Assembly (NCBI GenBank): GCA_003343905.1
Contig: QAKI01000040.1
Location: 124,001-188,000 of the forward strand
Source of the DNA: Subdoligranulum variabile
Lineage (GTDB): Bacteria; Bacillota; Clostridia; Oscillospirales; Ruminococcaceae
DNA length: 64,000 bases
Direction: 5' to 3'
The notes below the pieces were generated by a model. The model ran no database searches and was not told the origin of the DNA. It saw only the letters and a list, made by a program, of their open reading frames with translations. The translations under genes and the position numbers were made by a program. Of this stretch, positions 27,622 through 36,838 are shown piece by piece; the stretch's first letter is position 1; the number at the start of each line of letters is the position of its first letter.

Positions 27622-27789
27622 TTATTCAGCCTGGATAGCGCCGGTGGGGCAGACGCCCTCGCAGGCACCGCAATCGACGCAGGAAGAGGCGTCGACCACA
27701 GCCTTATCCTCCATGCTGATCGCGCCGACGGGGCAGGTGTCAACACATGCACCGCAAGCAACGCACTCGCTGGTAACGGTATGAGCCAT
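27622..27789 (-). CDS. Clostridial 2[4Fe-4S] ferredoxin
   Basis: A 55-residue protein starts at ATG 27789 after AAGGAG. It has two full cluster motifs, CVACGACVDTCPVGAI and CVDCGACEGVCPTGAI, in a near-perfect internal repeat. This is the standard low-potential electron carrier of anaerobic clostridia, accepting electrons from pyruvate:ferredoxin oxidoreductase and feeding hydrogenases and other reductases. It is monocistronic, with its own terminator. Confidence 0.95.
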   Translation of the reverse strand: MAHTVTSECVACGACVDTCPVGAISMEDKAVVDASSCVDCGACEGVCPTGAIQAE

Positions 27790-27977
27790 CGTGAAACTCC
27801 TTATCTCCGTGCTGATTGATCTTTCCTACCGGCCCTGCACGGCTGCCTTCCGGTAGGGTTGCACAGCGGGTCGATCTGCCTACTGCGTTACCCTTAGTGT
27901 AACACATTGTATAAAAATCCGCAAGTGCCATATGTTGCGTTTTTTCTAAAATAACCCGCAATCGACCACTATTTTTT

Positions 27978-28817
27978 TTACCGGTCCGACGGGTCGGGGG
28001 CCTTGGGCACGCGCTTGCCGCCGCGGATGTAGACGCATTCGTCCCGCTTATAGATACGGGGGGCCAGGCTTTCGACGTTGGAGCGGACTTTCAGCGTACC
28101 GGCCACCACATTGACCTCCACCACGGTGCCCTCGCCGTCCGGGGTGCGCACGATGCTGCCGGGGGTGGGGGTGATGGAGTTGAGGTATTCGTAGCTTTTT
28201 TGTTCATAGGCCAGGCAGCACATCAGGCGGCCACAGGCCCCGCTGATCTTGGCGGGGTTCAGGGAAAGGCCCTGTTCCTTGGCCATCTTGATGGACACCG
28301 GCTGGAAGTTTTTGAGGAAGCGGCTGCAGCAGAACGGCTGGCCGCAAAGCCCCAGCCCGCCCAGCATCTTGCTCTCATCGCGCACGCCGATCTGGCGCAG
28401 TTCGATGCGGGTATGGAACTGGGCGGCCAGGTCCTTGACCAGTTCCCGGAAGTCCACCCGGTTGTCGGCGGTGAAATAGAACACCAGCTTGCCGCGGTCG
28501 AGGGTATATTCGGCGTCCACCAGCTTCATCTGCAGGCCGTGGGCCGCGATGCGCTGTTCGCAGACCTGGAACGCCTGCTGCACGTCGGCGCGGTTCTGGC
28601 GCATACGGCGCACGTCCACGGCGTCGGCCATGCGGATCACAGGTTTGACTTCCCGCTTGTAGCCGGGCACCTCGTGGGGGCCGCGCACGACCTCGCCGCA
28701 TTCGGTGCCGCGGGCCGTGGTGACGATGACGAAATCGCCGTCACGGATCTCCAGCGTGCCGGGGTCGAAGTAGTAGGCCCGGCCGTTTTCCTTGAATTTG
28801 ACAGAGATGACTTTCAT
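27978..28817 (-). CDS. ricT: Regulatory Fe-S complex subunit RicT (YaaT, PSP1 family)
   Basis: A 279-residue PSP1-domain protein contains VVTTARGTECGEVVRGPHEV, GVRDESKMLGGLGLCGQPFC, KMAKEQGLSLNPAKISGACG and RLMCCLAYEQ. The cysteine pairs of this region are typical of YaaT/RicT. In Bacillus it forms the RicA-RicF-RicT complex, which carries Fe-S clusters and promotes RNA processing with RNase Y. The position next to holB and darA is the conserved Firmicutes arrangement. A short acidic tail ends the protein. Confidence 0.93.
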   Translation of the reverse strand: MKVISVKFKENGRAYYFDPGTLEIRDGDFVIVTTARGTECGEVVRGPHEVPGYKREVKPVIRMADAVDVRRMRQNRADVQQAFQVCEQRIAAHGLQMKLVDAEYTLDRGKLVFYFTADNRVDFRELVKDLAAQFHTRIELRQIGVRDESKMLGGLGLCGQPFCCSRFLKNFQPVSIKMAKEQGLSLNPAKISGACGRLMCCLAYEQKSYEYLNSITPTPGSIVRTPDGEGTVVEVNVVAGTLKVRSNVESLAPRIYKRDECVYIRGGKRVPKAPDPSDR

Positions 28818-28886
28818 GTTCGTTCCTTTATCGTGTTCCTTCCGGCGGGGCAGGCGGCAGAACGCCCCCGGCCCATCGGCGGGCTT

Positions 28887-29804
28887 TTAGGCAACGCGCG
28901 CGGCCAGGATCGCCACGGCCAGGCGCAGGTTGCCGTTGGCGGCCAGCGTGCGGCGGGTCTCGGCTGCGGCGCGCAGCATGATGGCCGCGCGGTCAGGGGT
29001 CAGGCCGCCGCAGTTCCGCGGGCCGTAGTCCGGGCGGCGCAGGACCGCGCTGCACAACTGGTCCAGCTGCCACAAAAGCGCCTGCATGCCCTCCCTGTCC
29101 CGCTCATATTTGGTCAGCAGGGCCAGGGCGCGGTAGGTATCGTTCTGGGCGGCGTAGCCGCACAGGGTGCGGGCCTGGGCCAGCGCATTGCGGGTGGCCG
29201 CGTCGGAGAATGCCCGCAGCGCGTTGCCGATGTGCCCCGCATAGAGGAAGGCCAGTTCATCGGCCTGCGCTTCGGGCAGGCCGTGGCTGTGCAGCAGAGC
29301 AGCGCACTCTTCGGCAGGTACCGGCACCACGGTATAGGCCGCACAGCGGCTGCGGATGGTGGGCAGCACCCCGGCGGCGCTGGACGCCGTGAGCAGAAAG
29401 AGCACGCCCTCGGGCGGTTCTTCGATGATCTTCAGCATGGCGTTGGCGGAGGAGCCGTTGAGGTTCTGGGCGCCGTAGATGAACAGCACCCGGCCCGCCG
29501 CGTCGGTGGAAAGGGCGGAATGCTGGATGGCTTCCCGCATTTCCCGCACGCGCTTGACGGGGATCTGGCCGGAAGCCCCCTCCCCCTGCAGGGTCAGGCA
29601 TTCGGTATCGGCCTTTTGCAGCACGGCTTCGGCGTGGGGGCCGCCCTGCGGGTAGAGGTAGTCGGCCGCCAGGCAGCGGGCCGCAAAGCCCGCGCCGCAG
29701 CCTTCCTCGCCCACCAGCAGCACCGCATGCGGCAGCCGGCCGGTGCGCAGCGCGGCGCCCAGCTCGGCTTTAAGGGACGCATTCCCCGCCAGACGGTCCA
29801 GCAT
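28887..29804 (-). CDS. holB: DNA polymerase III delta-prime subunit
   Basis: A 305-residue clamp-loader protein contains GRLPHAVLLVGEEGCGAGFA (degenerate P-loop), RVLFIYGAQNLNGSSANAML with KIIEEPPEGVLFLLTA, and TIRSRC with the conserved SRC motif. It belongs to the replisome clamp loader that opens the beta clamp. The zinc-binding cysteines of longer homologues are not obvious. The start ATG 29804 overlaps the darA stop (TGATG). A GTG at 29807 is an alternative. It is co-transcribed with darA and upstream of ricT. Confidence 0.92.
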   Translation of the reverse strand: MLDRLAGNASLKAELGAALRTGRLPHAVLLVGEEGCGAGFAARCLAADYLYPQGGPHAEAVLQKADTECLTLQGEGASGQIPVKRVREMREAIQHSALSTDAAGRVLFIYGAQNLNGSSANAMLKIIEEPPEGVLFLLTASSAAGVLPTIRSRCAAYTVVPVPAEECAALLHSHGLPEAQADELAFLYAGHIGNALRAFSDAATRNALAQARTLCGYAAQNDTYRALALLTKYERDREGMQALLWQLDQLCSAVLRRPDYGPRNCGGLTPDRAAIMLRAAAETRRTLAANGNLRLAVAILAARVA

Positions 29805-30127
29805 CACAGCTTTTCAAAACGCTCCACGTTGGTGACCATGACGGTGGCGCCGCCCACGGTGACTTCCATGGGCATGGCGCTCTCGAACCCGAAGCCCAGG
29901 GTCGCGGTGCCGGGCACGATCTCAGTACGCTGCTTGCAGAACTTGGAGATGATGCCGATGCATTCGTCCACGCGCTCGTCCTCGGTGCAGATGAGCAGGG
30001 TCATGTTGCCCGCCATCAGGAAGCCGCCGGTGGTCGCCAGGCGGGTGACGTAGAACTTGTTCTTGACCAGTTCGTTACAGACAACGCGGGAATCTTCTTT
30101 ATTGACGATAGCAGTGATGAGTTTCAT
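29804..30127 (-). CDS. darA: Cyclic-di-AMP receptor DarA (PstA, YaaQ)
   Basis: A 107-residue PII-like protein starts MKLITAIVNKEDSRVVCNEL and contains RLATTGGFLMAGNMTLLICT and IVPGTATLGFGFESAMPMEV, with the glycine- and threonine-rich ligand loops of the YaaQ family. These homotrimers bind cyclic di-AMP. The gene sits directly before holB, as in Bacillus and clostridia. It matches the family over its full length. Confidence 0.94.
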   Translation of the reverse strand: MKLITAIVNKEDSRVVCNELVKNKFYVTRLATTGGFLMAGNMTLLICTEDERVDECIGIISKFCKQRTEIVPGTATLGFGFESAMPMEVTVGGATVMVTNVERFEKL

Positions 30128-30179
30128 AGGAACAGTTCCTCCTTTACTACTGCAAAATTACAAAATAGAGAACCGTTTT

Positions 30180-30827
30180 TTAACGGCGGTAGCGGTTTTC
30201 CCAGTCGCGGCGGCGCTTGTAGCCCATGATGGTGTCCTTGCACCAGTAGAAGATCTCGCGCCCGAAGAAAGCCAGGAAGCCCGCCAGCCCCAGCACCAGA
30301 CTGAGCCGGGTGATGTTGCTGGAGAAAATGAAGTTATACACCCAGACGGCCAGCTCGAACCAGCCCAGATACTTCATCTTGAACGGGATGATGCCGAACA
30401 GCAGCACCCCCTGATTGGGCCACAGCCAGGTGTAGGCGAACAGCATACTGAGGAAGATGGCGTCCGGCGACGCGCCGCCGGTGAGCAGGCAGCTGATCCA
30501 GGCGCCCACCATGCCCAGCGCCAGGAACAGGGTCATGCGGAAGTCGCCCCAGACGCGGGTGAGGGAGTTGCCGATCCAGAAATAGAAAAACAGGTTCAGG
30601 ATGCCGAGGAAGCCGCCCAGCCAGATAGGCTGGAACAGGAAGGTGACCAGACGCCAGATCTGGCCATGAAGCAGCGCGTAGCGGTCAAGACTGAGGAACG
30701 TCAGGGCGCGCCAGTCCACGATCAGGATGAACAGGCCCACTGCCAGCTGGCCGATCATCAGGGCGTTGACAAGGTTGGGGATGCCGTAGCGGCCCCAGCG
30801 GCGTTCCAGTTTGTCGATCCAATCCAT
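30180..30827 (-). CDS. Rhomboid-like integral membrane protein, probably non-catalytic
   Basis: A 215-residue protein has five or six helices (IPNLVNALMIGQLAVGLFIL, IWRLVTFLFQPIWLGGFLGI, LFFYFWIGNSLTRVWGDFRM). The topology and the IWRLVTFLF and FYFWIGNSLTRVWG segments resemble rhomboid proteins. I see no GxSG serine motif and no histidine in the last helix, so it is likely a pseudoprotease or a different member of the rhomboid-like superfamily. It lies 52 bases upstream of darA in the same direction. Confidence 0.65.
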   Translation of the reverse strand: MDWIDKLERRWGRYGIPNLVNALMIGQLAVGLFILIVDWRALTFLSLDRYALLHGQIWRLVTFLFQPIWLGGFLGILNLFFYFWIGNSLTRVWGDFRMTLFLALGMVGAWISCLLTGGASPDAIFLSMLFAYTWLWPNQGVLLFGIIPFKMKYLGWFELAVWVYNFIFSSNITRLSLVLGLAGFLAFFGREIFYWCKDTIMGYKRRRDWENRYRR

Positions 30828-30942
30828 AGGGTTGGTCCTCCGAATTTTTCTTAAAAAATATACAGGTTCATTGTAGCATTTTTACAGGGAAAGTGCAACC
30901 GTTCCCTGTCGAATCCGGCGGCGCGCCGGGCGGGCGCAAGGC

Positions 30943-30968
30943 AAAAGGCGCACCCCGTAGGGCGCGCC
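30943..30968 (-). terminator. Intrinsic terminator after the decarboxylase gene
   Basis: On the minus strand GGCGCGCCC-TAC-GGGGTGCGCC (one G-U pair) is followed by TTTT. It begins seven bases after the stop of the leftward gene. Confidence 0.78.
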
Positions 30969-30974
30969 CTGCGT

Positions 30975-32369
30975 TTATGCCAGCACGGCCAGTGTGCCGC
31001 TGCCGCCGCCGGCGCTGTGGTGCAGCGCCGTGCCCAGTTCCCGCAGGCGGGCGGCGGCTTCCGCAAAAGCCGGGGTGACCCGCTCGCCGGGGGCCAGCAG
31101 GGGCACGCCGGGCGGGTAGGCCCAGACGTATTCGGCGGCTATGCGGCCCACGGCCCCGGCCAGCGGCACGGTCTGCCGGGGGCGCAGAAGCGCCTGCCCG
31201 ATGGGCAGTTCCGCCGGGCCGGGGGGCGGCAGGATGGCCGCGGCGGCGGGGGGCGGCGGGGCGGCGGCGTCCCAGCGGTCCAGGACTTCGGCCAGGCGGT
31301 CGAGGGCCGTTTCCTCATCACAGGGGCTTGTCATGGCCAGCACGTTGGGGCCGCAGACCATCTCCGGCTCAAAGCCCGCGCCCCGCAGGGCGGCGGCCCC
31401 CGCCTGCCCGATGCGCAGCAGGATCTTGCCGTCGTCATACCCGAAGCAGGCGTCCCGGTCGGCGCTGATGCCCAGCACCGGGATGTTCCGCAACCGGCGG
31501 GCGGCGGCGTAAAAGCGGCCGAGCCGCGCCCGCCAGGCGGCGAAGGCGGCAGGCCCTTGTTCCGCCAGCCAGGCCGTGCAGCCGTCCAGGCTGACGAGCA
31601 GCGGGTAGCTGGGGGAACTGGTCTCAAACACATCGAGTTCGCGTTCCACGGCGGCGGGGTCGGCCAGCGTGCCGTTCAGGTGCAGCCAGGCCGTCTGGGT
31701 CAGGCTGGGCAGCGTCTTGTGGGCGCTCTGCACCACCAGATCGGCCCCGGCTTCCACCGCGCCGCCCTGCCAGCCGAAAGGCCCGGCCAGCGGCAGATAG
31801 TGCGTGCCGTGGGCTTCGTCCACCAGCAGCGGCACGCCGCGCGCATGGCAAAGCCCGGCGATGGTTGTAAGGTCGCTCTGCACGCCCTCGTAGGTGGGGC
31901 TGGTGAGGATGACGCAGCGCGCCGCCGGGTGGGCGTCCAGCGCGGCGGCCACGGCGTCGGGGCTGACGCTGCCGTAGACCCCGAAGCCCGGCAGCACCGG
32001 CGGGGTCAGGTAGTGGGCGGTCAGGTGGCCCAGTTCCAGCGCATGGTAGACGGCCTTATGGCAGTTGCGCGCGGCGATGACCTCGCTGCCGAAGGGCGCC
32101 AGCGCCCGGATACCGGCCAGCAGACCCGCGGTGCTGCCGCCCACGAGGTACCAGCACCGGGCCGAACCGTAAAGCGCCGCCGTGCGCGCCATGGCCGCGG
32201 CCAGGATGCCCTGCGCGTCGTGCAGGTCGTCGGCGCCGTCGATCTCGGTCAGGTCGAACGCATAGCACGAAAGGCCGGGGGCAGGCGGCACCCGGCGTTT
32301 ATGGCCCGGCATATGCAGCGGATACCGCGCCGCGGCCAGTTGTTCACATTGGTTTTGCAGAATCGACAT
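30975..32369 (-). CDS. Orn/Lys/Arg decarboxylase family protein (YaaO-like)
   Basis: A 464-residue PLP-dependent fold-type I enzyme contains YPLHMPGHKRR, ARCWYLVGGSTAGLLAGIRA, LLVDEAHGTHY and the Schiff-base segment VVQSAHKTLPSLTQTAWLHL with the catalytic lysine. The C-terminal domain has PPGVPLLAPGE. The length fits YaaO/SpeA-type arginine or lysine decarboxylases of Firmicutes, which lack the wing domain of the large enterobacterial enzymes. The substrate is uncertain. Its position near darA-holB matches the Bacillus yaaO locus, although tmk is not present here. Confidence 0.88.
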   Translation of the reverse strand: MSILQNQCEQLAAARYPLHMPGHKRRVPPAPGLSCYAFDLTEIDGADDLHDAQGILAAAMARTAALYGSARCWYLVGGSTAGLLAGIRALAPFGSEVIAARNCHKAVYHALELGHLTAHYLTPPVLPGFGVYGSVSPDAVAAALDAHPAARCVILTSPTYEGVQSDLTTIAGLCHARGVPLLVDEAHGTHYLPLAGPFGWQGGAVEAGADLVVQSAHKTLPSLTQTAWLHLNGTLADPAAVERELDVFETSSPSYPLLVSLDGCTAWLAEQGPAAFAAWRARLGRFYAAARRLRNIPVLGISADRDACFGYDDGKILLRIGQAGAAALRGAGFEPEMVCGPNVLAMTSPCDEETALDRLAEVLDRWDAAAPPPPAAAAILPPPGPAELPIGQALLRPRQTVPLAGAVGRIAAEYVWAYPPGVPLLAPGERVTPAFAEAAARLRELGTALHHSAGGGSGTLAVLA

Positions 32370-32648
32370 GGGAGAAAAGATAAAAAATAATAGATAATAG
32401 ATAAAAAATACGGTGGATCGCGGGCCTGCGGCCCGCTCGAAACTTCATGATTTTGTTCCTTTTTTGCAAAAAAGGAACCGAAAAAACTCCAAACGAATGA
32501 CGGAAATGCGGGCGGCAGGTATATGTCTGCACGCTGTTTCCCGCGTGCCGTAGGGCGGGGTCTTGACCCCGCCGGGAGGTCGGCGGCAGCCGCCCGTAGA
32601 AATGGATTTTCGTTCCTGCTTGCAAAAAAGGAACCGAAAAAATTCTTA
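32370..32648. repeat. Intergenic palindrome-rich repeat region
   Basis: No gene is seen. The stretch holds two copies of a TTCC-(T)n-GC-(A)n-GGAACCGAAAAAA hairpin (about 32457-32489 and 32612-32647). It also holds GGCGGGGTCTTGACCCCGCC, a palindrome that recurs at 43447-43466 with its flank CCGTA. The AAGAACC-like arms resemble parts of the longer element at 38199 and 41631. This is dispersed host repeat material. Confidence 0.65.
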
Positions 32649-35144
32649 TTATTCCAGCACGATCTCGGCCTTGCTGCCCGCGCGGGTCTTGGTCACCCGG
32701 ACCTGACGGGTCAGGCGGGACTGCAATGCCTCCACGTGGGAGATCACGCCGATCAGCTTATCGGCCCCGGCCAGCCCGGCCAGCGTATCCACGGCTTTTT
32801 CCAGGCTGTCGGCGTCCAGCGAACCGAAGCCCTCGTCGATGAACAGCGTTTCAATGCTGACGCCCCCGGCGCTCTGCTGGATCGTATCGCTGATGCCCAG
32901 CGCCAGGCACAGCGCGGCCATAAAGCTCTCGCCGCCGGACAGGCTGCCCACCGGGCGCGTCTTGCCGGTATAGGCGTCGAACACGTCCAGATCCAGCGCG
33001 GTCTTGCCCGCCAGGGCTTCGCTTTTACGGCGCAGCAATCGGTACTGGCCGTCGGTCATGCGGCTGAACCGCAGGTTCGCGGCTTCCACCACGCCGTCAA
33101 AGTAGAACGCCTGCACATACTGCTCAAACGGCAGCTTGACTTTGCCCGCCAGATTGCCGTTGATGGTCTTGGACAGGTTGTCCCACATGGCGTTTTTCTC
33201 CCGCGCGGCAGCCAGTTGGCGCATGGTTTTTTGCAGGCCGTCCAGTGCGGCGCGGTTGGTGTGCAGCCGGTGTACGGCGGCGTCCCGCGCGGTGGTGGCG
33301 GCAGCGCGGTCGGCGCGCAGTTTTTCCAGCGCGCGCTGGAGCTTATCCAGCACGCCGTCGTCCCGCTCTTCGGGCAAGCTCTGGCGCATCTGCTGCAACC
33401 GGGCGGCCGCCGCCGCGTGGCCCGCCTTGGCGTTGGCCGCCTTGCGGGCCGCGGCAAAGGCCTGCTTTTCCAGCACGTTTTTCTGGTCGTTCAGGTTGTC
33501 CAGCCGGGTAGTCAGGGCGCGGATCTCCTCGCTCTGCCGCTGGAAAGCCGCATACTGCTCCCGCAGGCCGGTCAAGCCCTCGGTCAGGCTCTTCTGCTGT
33601 TCTTCCAGCGCGGCGCGCAGGGCCGCAGGCTCCAGTTCCCCGGCCGGGGCGCCGGTGTAGCGCCCGGCGCGGCGGGCAAAAAACTGCCCCGCGTCCCGCA
33701 CCAGCACCGTGCGCAGTTCCCGCGCGCGGACCGCGGCGTCCCCCGCCGTGCGGGAACTGGCGGCGGTATCCCGCCGCTGGGCGGTCAACGCCTGTTCCCG
33801 TTCCTCCAGTTCCTGCTCGGTGACGTGGTTTTCCGGCAGGCTGGCCGGGTGGGGGTGTTCCAGTGCGCCGCACACCGGGCAGGGCTGCCCGTCCTGCAAC
33901 TGCTGGGCCAGCAGCCCGGCGCGGTCGGCGTTGAGCTGCCGCTGCAGCGCCGCATACTGCTGTTCGGCTTCGTCCAGCGCGGCCTGCGCCGCGATATACT
34001 CTTTCTGGCGCGCGTCGGCGGTGCGCCCGGCTTCGTCGGCGGCCTCGCTCTGGGCCAGCAGCGTCTTGCAGGCGGCGGCCAGTTCCTCGGCCAGTTCGAT
34101 CTGGTGTTCCAGCCGCACCTGTTCGGCCCCGGTCTGGCCCAGGGCGTCCCGCGCGGCGGTGGTCTCGGCGATGGTCTTGACCAGCGCCTCGCTGCGGGCC
34201 TGCAGTTCGGCCTGCTGGCCCTCGGCCTGGCGCTGCACCTCGGCGGTGCGGGCTTCCTCGGCTTCCAGCCCGGCAAGCTGGCGGCGGCGCCCGGCGGCTT
34301 CCTCGGCCAGTTTGGCGGCGGCGTCGCCGCGGGCGATCTTTTCATCCAGCGCGGCCAGCGCGGCGGTCTGCCGGGCCTCGGTGGCTTCGTCCCCTTCCAG
34401 CAGGCTGCGCGCCAGTTCGGCGGCCGCCGCCCCCGCAAAGGGGTCGCGGGCGGCCTGCAATTCCTGCAAACGGCCGTCCAGTTCGCCGCCGTCGCCGGGG
34501 CCCAGCAGGCTGCCCGCGTACATCAGCAGCGTATCTTCCAGACGGCGGCAGGCTTCGCCCGCTTCCCGCGCGTGCTGCACGGCGGCCTGGCCCAGACGCT
34601 GGTGGTCGGCGGTATCAAAGATCTGCCGCAGGATAGCGGCCCGGTCGGCGGACGGCGCGTTGAGCAGCCGCGTGAAGTCGTTCTGCGCCAGCATGGACAC
34701 CTGCGCGAACTGGCGGGCGTCGATGCCCAGCAGCGCCGTGACCGCCAGCGTGACGGCGTGCGCGCCGCTGACGGGTTCCTCCGGTTCGCGGATCAGTTCG
34801 GCCCGGGGCGGGCTTTTGACGATGCCGCTGCCGCGCTTGGCGGCGCGCTGCTGTTCGGGCCAGCGGCGCGCCACATAGGTGCGGCCCCGGTGGCTGAAGG
34901 TCAGTTCCACAAAGGTCTCGGCTTCCGGCGCGGCAAAGTCGCTGCGCAGCATCGTGGTTTTGCGGTTTTCGCCGGTGGTCTCGCCGTACAGGGCAAAGGT
35001 GATGGCGTCGAACAGGGCGGTCTTGCCCGCGCCGGTATCGCCGCCGATCAAAAACAGACCGCTGCCGCCGAAGCGGGAAAAATCCAGTTCGGTGCGGCCC
35101 GCATAGGGGCCGAAGGCCGACAGGGTCAGGTAGAGCGGTTTCAT
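32649..35144 (-). CDS. sbcC: Exonuclease subunit SbcC
   Basis: An 831-residue SMC-like ATPase has Walker A LIGGDTGAGKTALFDAITF at the N terminus, long coiled coils, a zinc hook (PCPVCGALEHPHP, the CxxC near residue 420), signature SLSGGESFMAALCLALG and Walker B ETLFIDEGFGSLD. With SbcD it forms the Mre11-Rad50-type nuclease that removes hairpins and protein-blocked DNA ends. It is shorter than E. coli SbcC, because the coiled coils are shorter. The start overlaps the sbcD stop by four bases. Confidence 0.95.
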   Translation of the reverse strand: MKPLYLTLSAFGPYAGRTELDFSRFGGSGLFLIGGDTGAGKTALFDAITFALYGETTGENRKTTMLRSDFAAPEAETFVELTFSHRGRTYVARRWPEQQRAAKRGSGIVKSPPRAELIREPEEPVSGAHAVTLAVTALLGIDARQFAQVSMLAQNDFTRLLNAPSADRAAILRQIFDTADHQRLGQAAVQHAREAGEACRRLEDTLLMYAGSLLGPGDGGELDGRLQELQAARDPFAGAAAAELARSLLEGDEATEARQTAALAALDEKIARGDAAAKLAEEAAGRRRQLAGLEAEEARTAEVQRQAEGQQAELQARSEALVKTIAETTAARDALGQTGAEQVRLEHQIELAEELAAACKTLLAQSEAADEAGRTADARQKEYIAAQAALDEAEQQYAALQRQLNADRAGLLAQQLQDGQPCPVCGALEHPHPASLPENHVTEQELEEREQALTAQRRDTAASSRTAGDAAVRARELRTVLVRDAGQFFARRAGRYTGAPAGELEPAALRAALEEQQKSLTEGLTGLREQYAAFQRQSEEIRALTTRLDNLNDQKNVLEKQAFAAARKAANAKAGHAAAAARLQQMRQSLPEERDDGVLDKLQRALEKLRADRAAATTARDAAVHRLHTNRAALDGLQKTMRQLAAAREKNAMWDNLSKTINGNLAGKVKLPFEQYVQAFYFDGVVEAANLRFSRMTDGQYRLLRRKSEALAGKTALDLDVFDAYTGKTRPVGSLSGGESFMAALCLALGISDTIQQSAGGVSIETLFIDEGFGSLDADSLEKAVDTLAGLAGADKLIGVISHVEALQSRLTRQVRVTKTRAGSKAEIVLE

Positions 35145-36271
35145 CCTTTGGCGGCCTCCTCCCGCAGTGATTTGACGGCCCGCGCTTCCTCAATGGACAG
35201 CGGGCGGCCGTTCATCTGGGTGAAAAAGTCCTGGAACAGTTCGGCAAACGGTTTGCCGCGCACGGCCTGCGCCGCGCCCCCGGCGGCGTCCTGCACGCCG
35301 TGGGGCTGGTAGTCCAGCCGCATGGCGTTGGGGTAGGCGGCCCGCAGGGCGGCCATGGCGTCGGGCAGGGGCGTGGGGTCGGTCAGGGTGGCCCAGATGT
35401 AGTCCCCGGTATCAGTAGGGTGTTCCACCAGTTTTGCCAGCGGCCCGGTCAGGTGGCGCATGGCGCGGCGGGGCGTAAGGGGCAGCACGTCGATGTGTTC
35501 CACCCCGCGGCGGCCCAGCCGCACCAGCGTGGCGGATTTTTCCGCCCCACATTCGTCCAGGTGATAGCACAGCGGCGCGCCCGCGTAGCGGACGTTTTCC
35601 AGCCCTACCCGCTGGGCGCGGTGGATGTGCCCCAGCGCCGTGTAGGCAAAGCCCAAAAAGCGGGAAGAATCCACCGAATCCACGGTGCCCACGGTCAGGG
35701 GCGCGCTTTCGCTGCCCGCCATCTGGGGCGGGCAGATGCCGGCCACCACCATCTGGTGGGCCACCAGCACCCGCCGGGCCGCGGCGGGCTGGCAGGCGTT
35801 CAGGGCGGCGGCCACGGCGCTGTCATAGTCGGGCAGGTCGGCGTCGGGCATATAATGGCGCACGGTAGCGGCCCGCACAAAGGGCAGCAGCGTGAATTCC
35901 ACAGGGCCGAAGCGGTCGTTGAGGACCACCTGCCGGGGCGCGCCGTTGAACCGCCCGGCCAGGTGTACCCCCTGCCCGGCCAGCAGGCCCGCGGCAAAGT
36001 CCAGCCGCTCGGCGCTGTCATGGTTGCCGGACACCGCCAGCACGGGGATCTGCCGCGCGGCCAGCCGGGTCAGGAACCAGTCCAGCAGCGTACAGGCCGC
36101 CGCGGGGGGCACAGGGGCGTCGTAAATATCACCGGCCAGCACCACGGCTTCGACGCCGTGCTGGTCGCACAGGGCCAGGATCTCCTCCAGGATATAACGC
36201 TGGTCCTCCAGCATGTCGAACCCGTTGACCCGTTTGCCCAGGTGCAGGTCCGCCAGATGCAAGAATTTCAT
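35141..36271 (-). CDS. sbcD: Exonuclease subunit SbcD
   Basis: A 376-residue calcineurin-like nuclease contains all metal-binding motifs: HLADLHLGKRVNGFD, VVLAGDIYDAP, VSGNHDSAERLDF, LVAHQMVV and GHIHRAQRV. It forms the Mre11 homologue of the SbcCD complex, acting with the ATPase encoded immediately downstream (4-base overlap). The capping and SbcC-binding C-terminal domains are present by length. Confidence 0.95.
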   Translation of the reverse strand: MKFLHLADLHLGKRVNGFDMLEDQRYILEEILALCDQHGVEAVVLAGDIYDAPVPPAAACTLLDWFLTRLAARQIPVLAVSGNHDSAERLDFAAGLLAGQGVHLAGRFNGAPRQVVLNDRFGPVEFTLLPFVRAATVRHYMPDADLPDYDSAVAAALNACQPAAARRVLVAHQMVVAGICPPQMAGSESAPLTVGTVDSVDSSRFLGFAYTALGHIHRAQRVGLENVRYAGAPLCYHLDECGAEKSATLVRLGRRGVEHIDVLPLTPRRAMRHLTGPLAKLVEHPTDTGDYIWATLTDPTPLPDAMAALRAAYPNAMRLDYQPHGVQDAAGGAAQAVRGKPFAELFQDFFTQMNGRPLSIEEARAVKSLREEAAKG

Positions 36272-36275
36272 GGGG

Positions 36276-36776
36276 TCATCTCCAAAGTTTTTCCCAGGTG
36301 GTCAGGTCCAGCGTCACGCCGGGCAAAAGCTCGGTGGGGACCGTCTCCGCCTTGCGGAAGCGGCATTTTTTGCAGAAGGCTTCGGCCTTCAGGTCACGGG
36401 CCCATACTTTCAGGTACAGGCGGCTGCGGCCGTCGCCCTCGGCCAGTTTTTGGGCATAGGCCACAATGGCGCGCCCGATGCCCTGCCCGCGGGCTTTTTC
36501 CAGCAGGAAGATGCGCCGCAGGCACAGCGCCCCCGCAGGCCCCAGGTCCAGGGCAAAATAGCCTACCGGCTCGGTGCCCAGGTAGACAAGGAAATAGTTG
36601 ATGACGCCGCTGTGGATCTCGTCGTCGGTGACGACGTCGCTCTGGTAGCGTTCGGCCAGGGCGGCGGCCACCTTGGGCGTCAGTTTGGTGTAATGCTGCA
36701 CAAAGATCTGCTGCGCCAGCTCGCTGACGAGCTGCACATAACGGGTCTTGGTCACTTGTTTGAATGTGGGTTTCAT
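36276..36776 (-). CDS. GNAT-family N-acetyltransferase
   Basis: A 166-residue protein contains the acetyl-CoA-binding motif LCLRRIFLLEKARGQGIGRA, where RGQGIG is the pyrophosphate loop, with VGYFALDLG before it and LKAEAFCKKCRFRK after it. The N-terminal part (MKPTFKQVTKTRYVQLVSEL) is family typical. The substrate is unknown. It lies four bases upstream of sbcD in the same direction and may be co-transcribed with the repair genes. Confidence 0.85.
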   Translation of the reverse strand: MKPTFKQVTKTRYVQLVSELAQQIFVQHYTKLTPKVAAALAERYQSDVVTDDEIHSGVINYFLVYLGTEPVGYFALDLGPAGALCLRRIFLLEKARGQGIGRAIVAYAQKLAEGDGRSRLYLKVWARDLKAEAFCKKCRFRKAETVPTELLPGVTLDLTTWEKLWR

Positions 36777-36838
36777 AGTTTTTCCTCAAATGATCGGTCG
36801 GTTCGTTTCCGGCGCGGCGGTCGCCCGCCGGGCGCGCC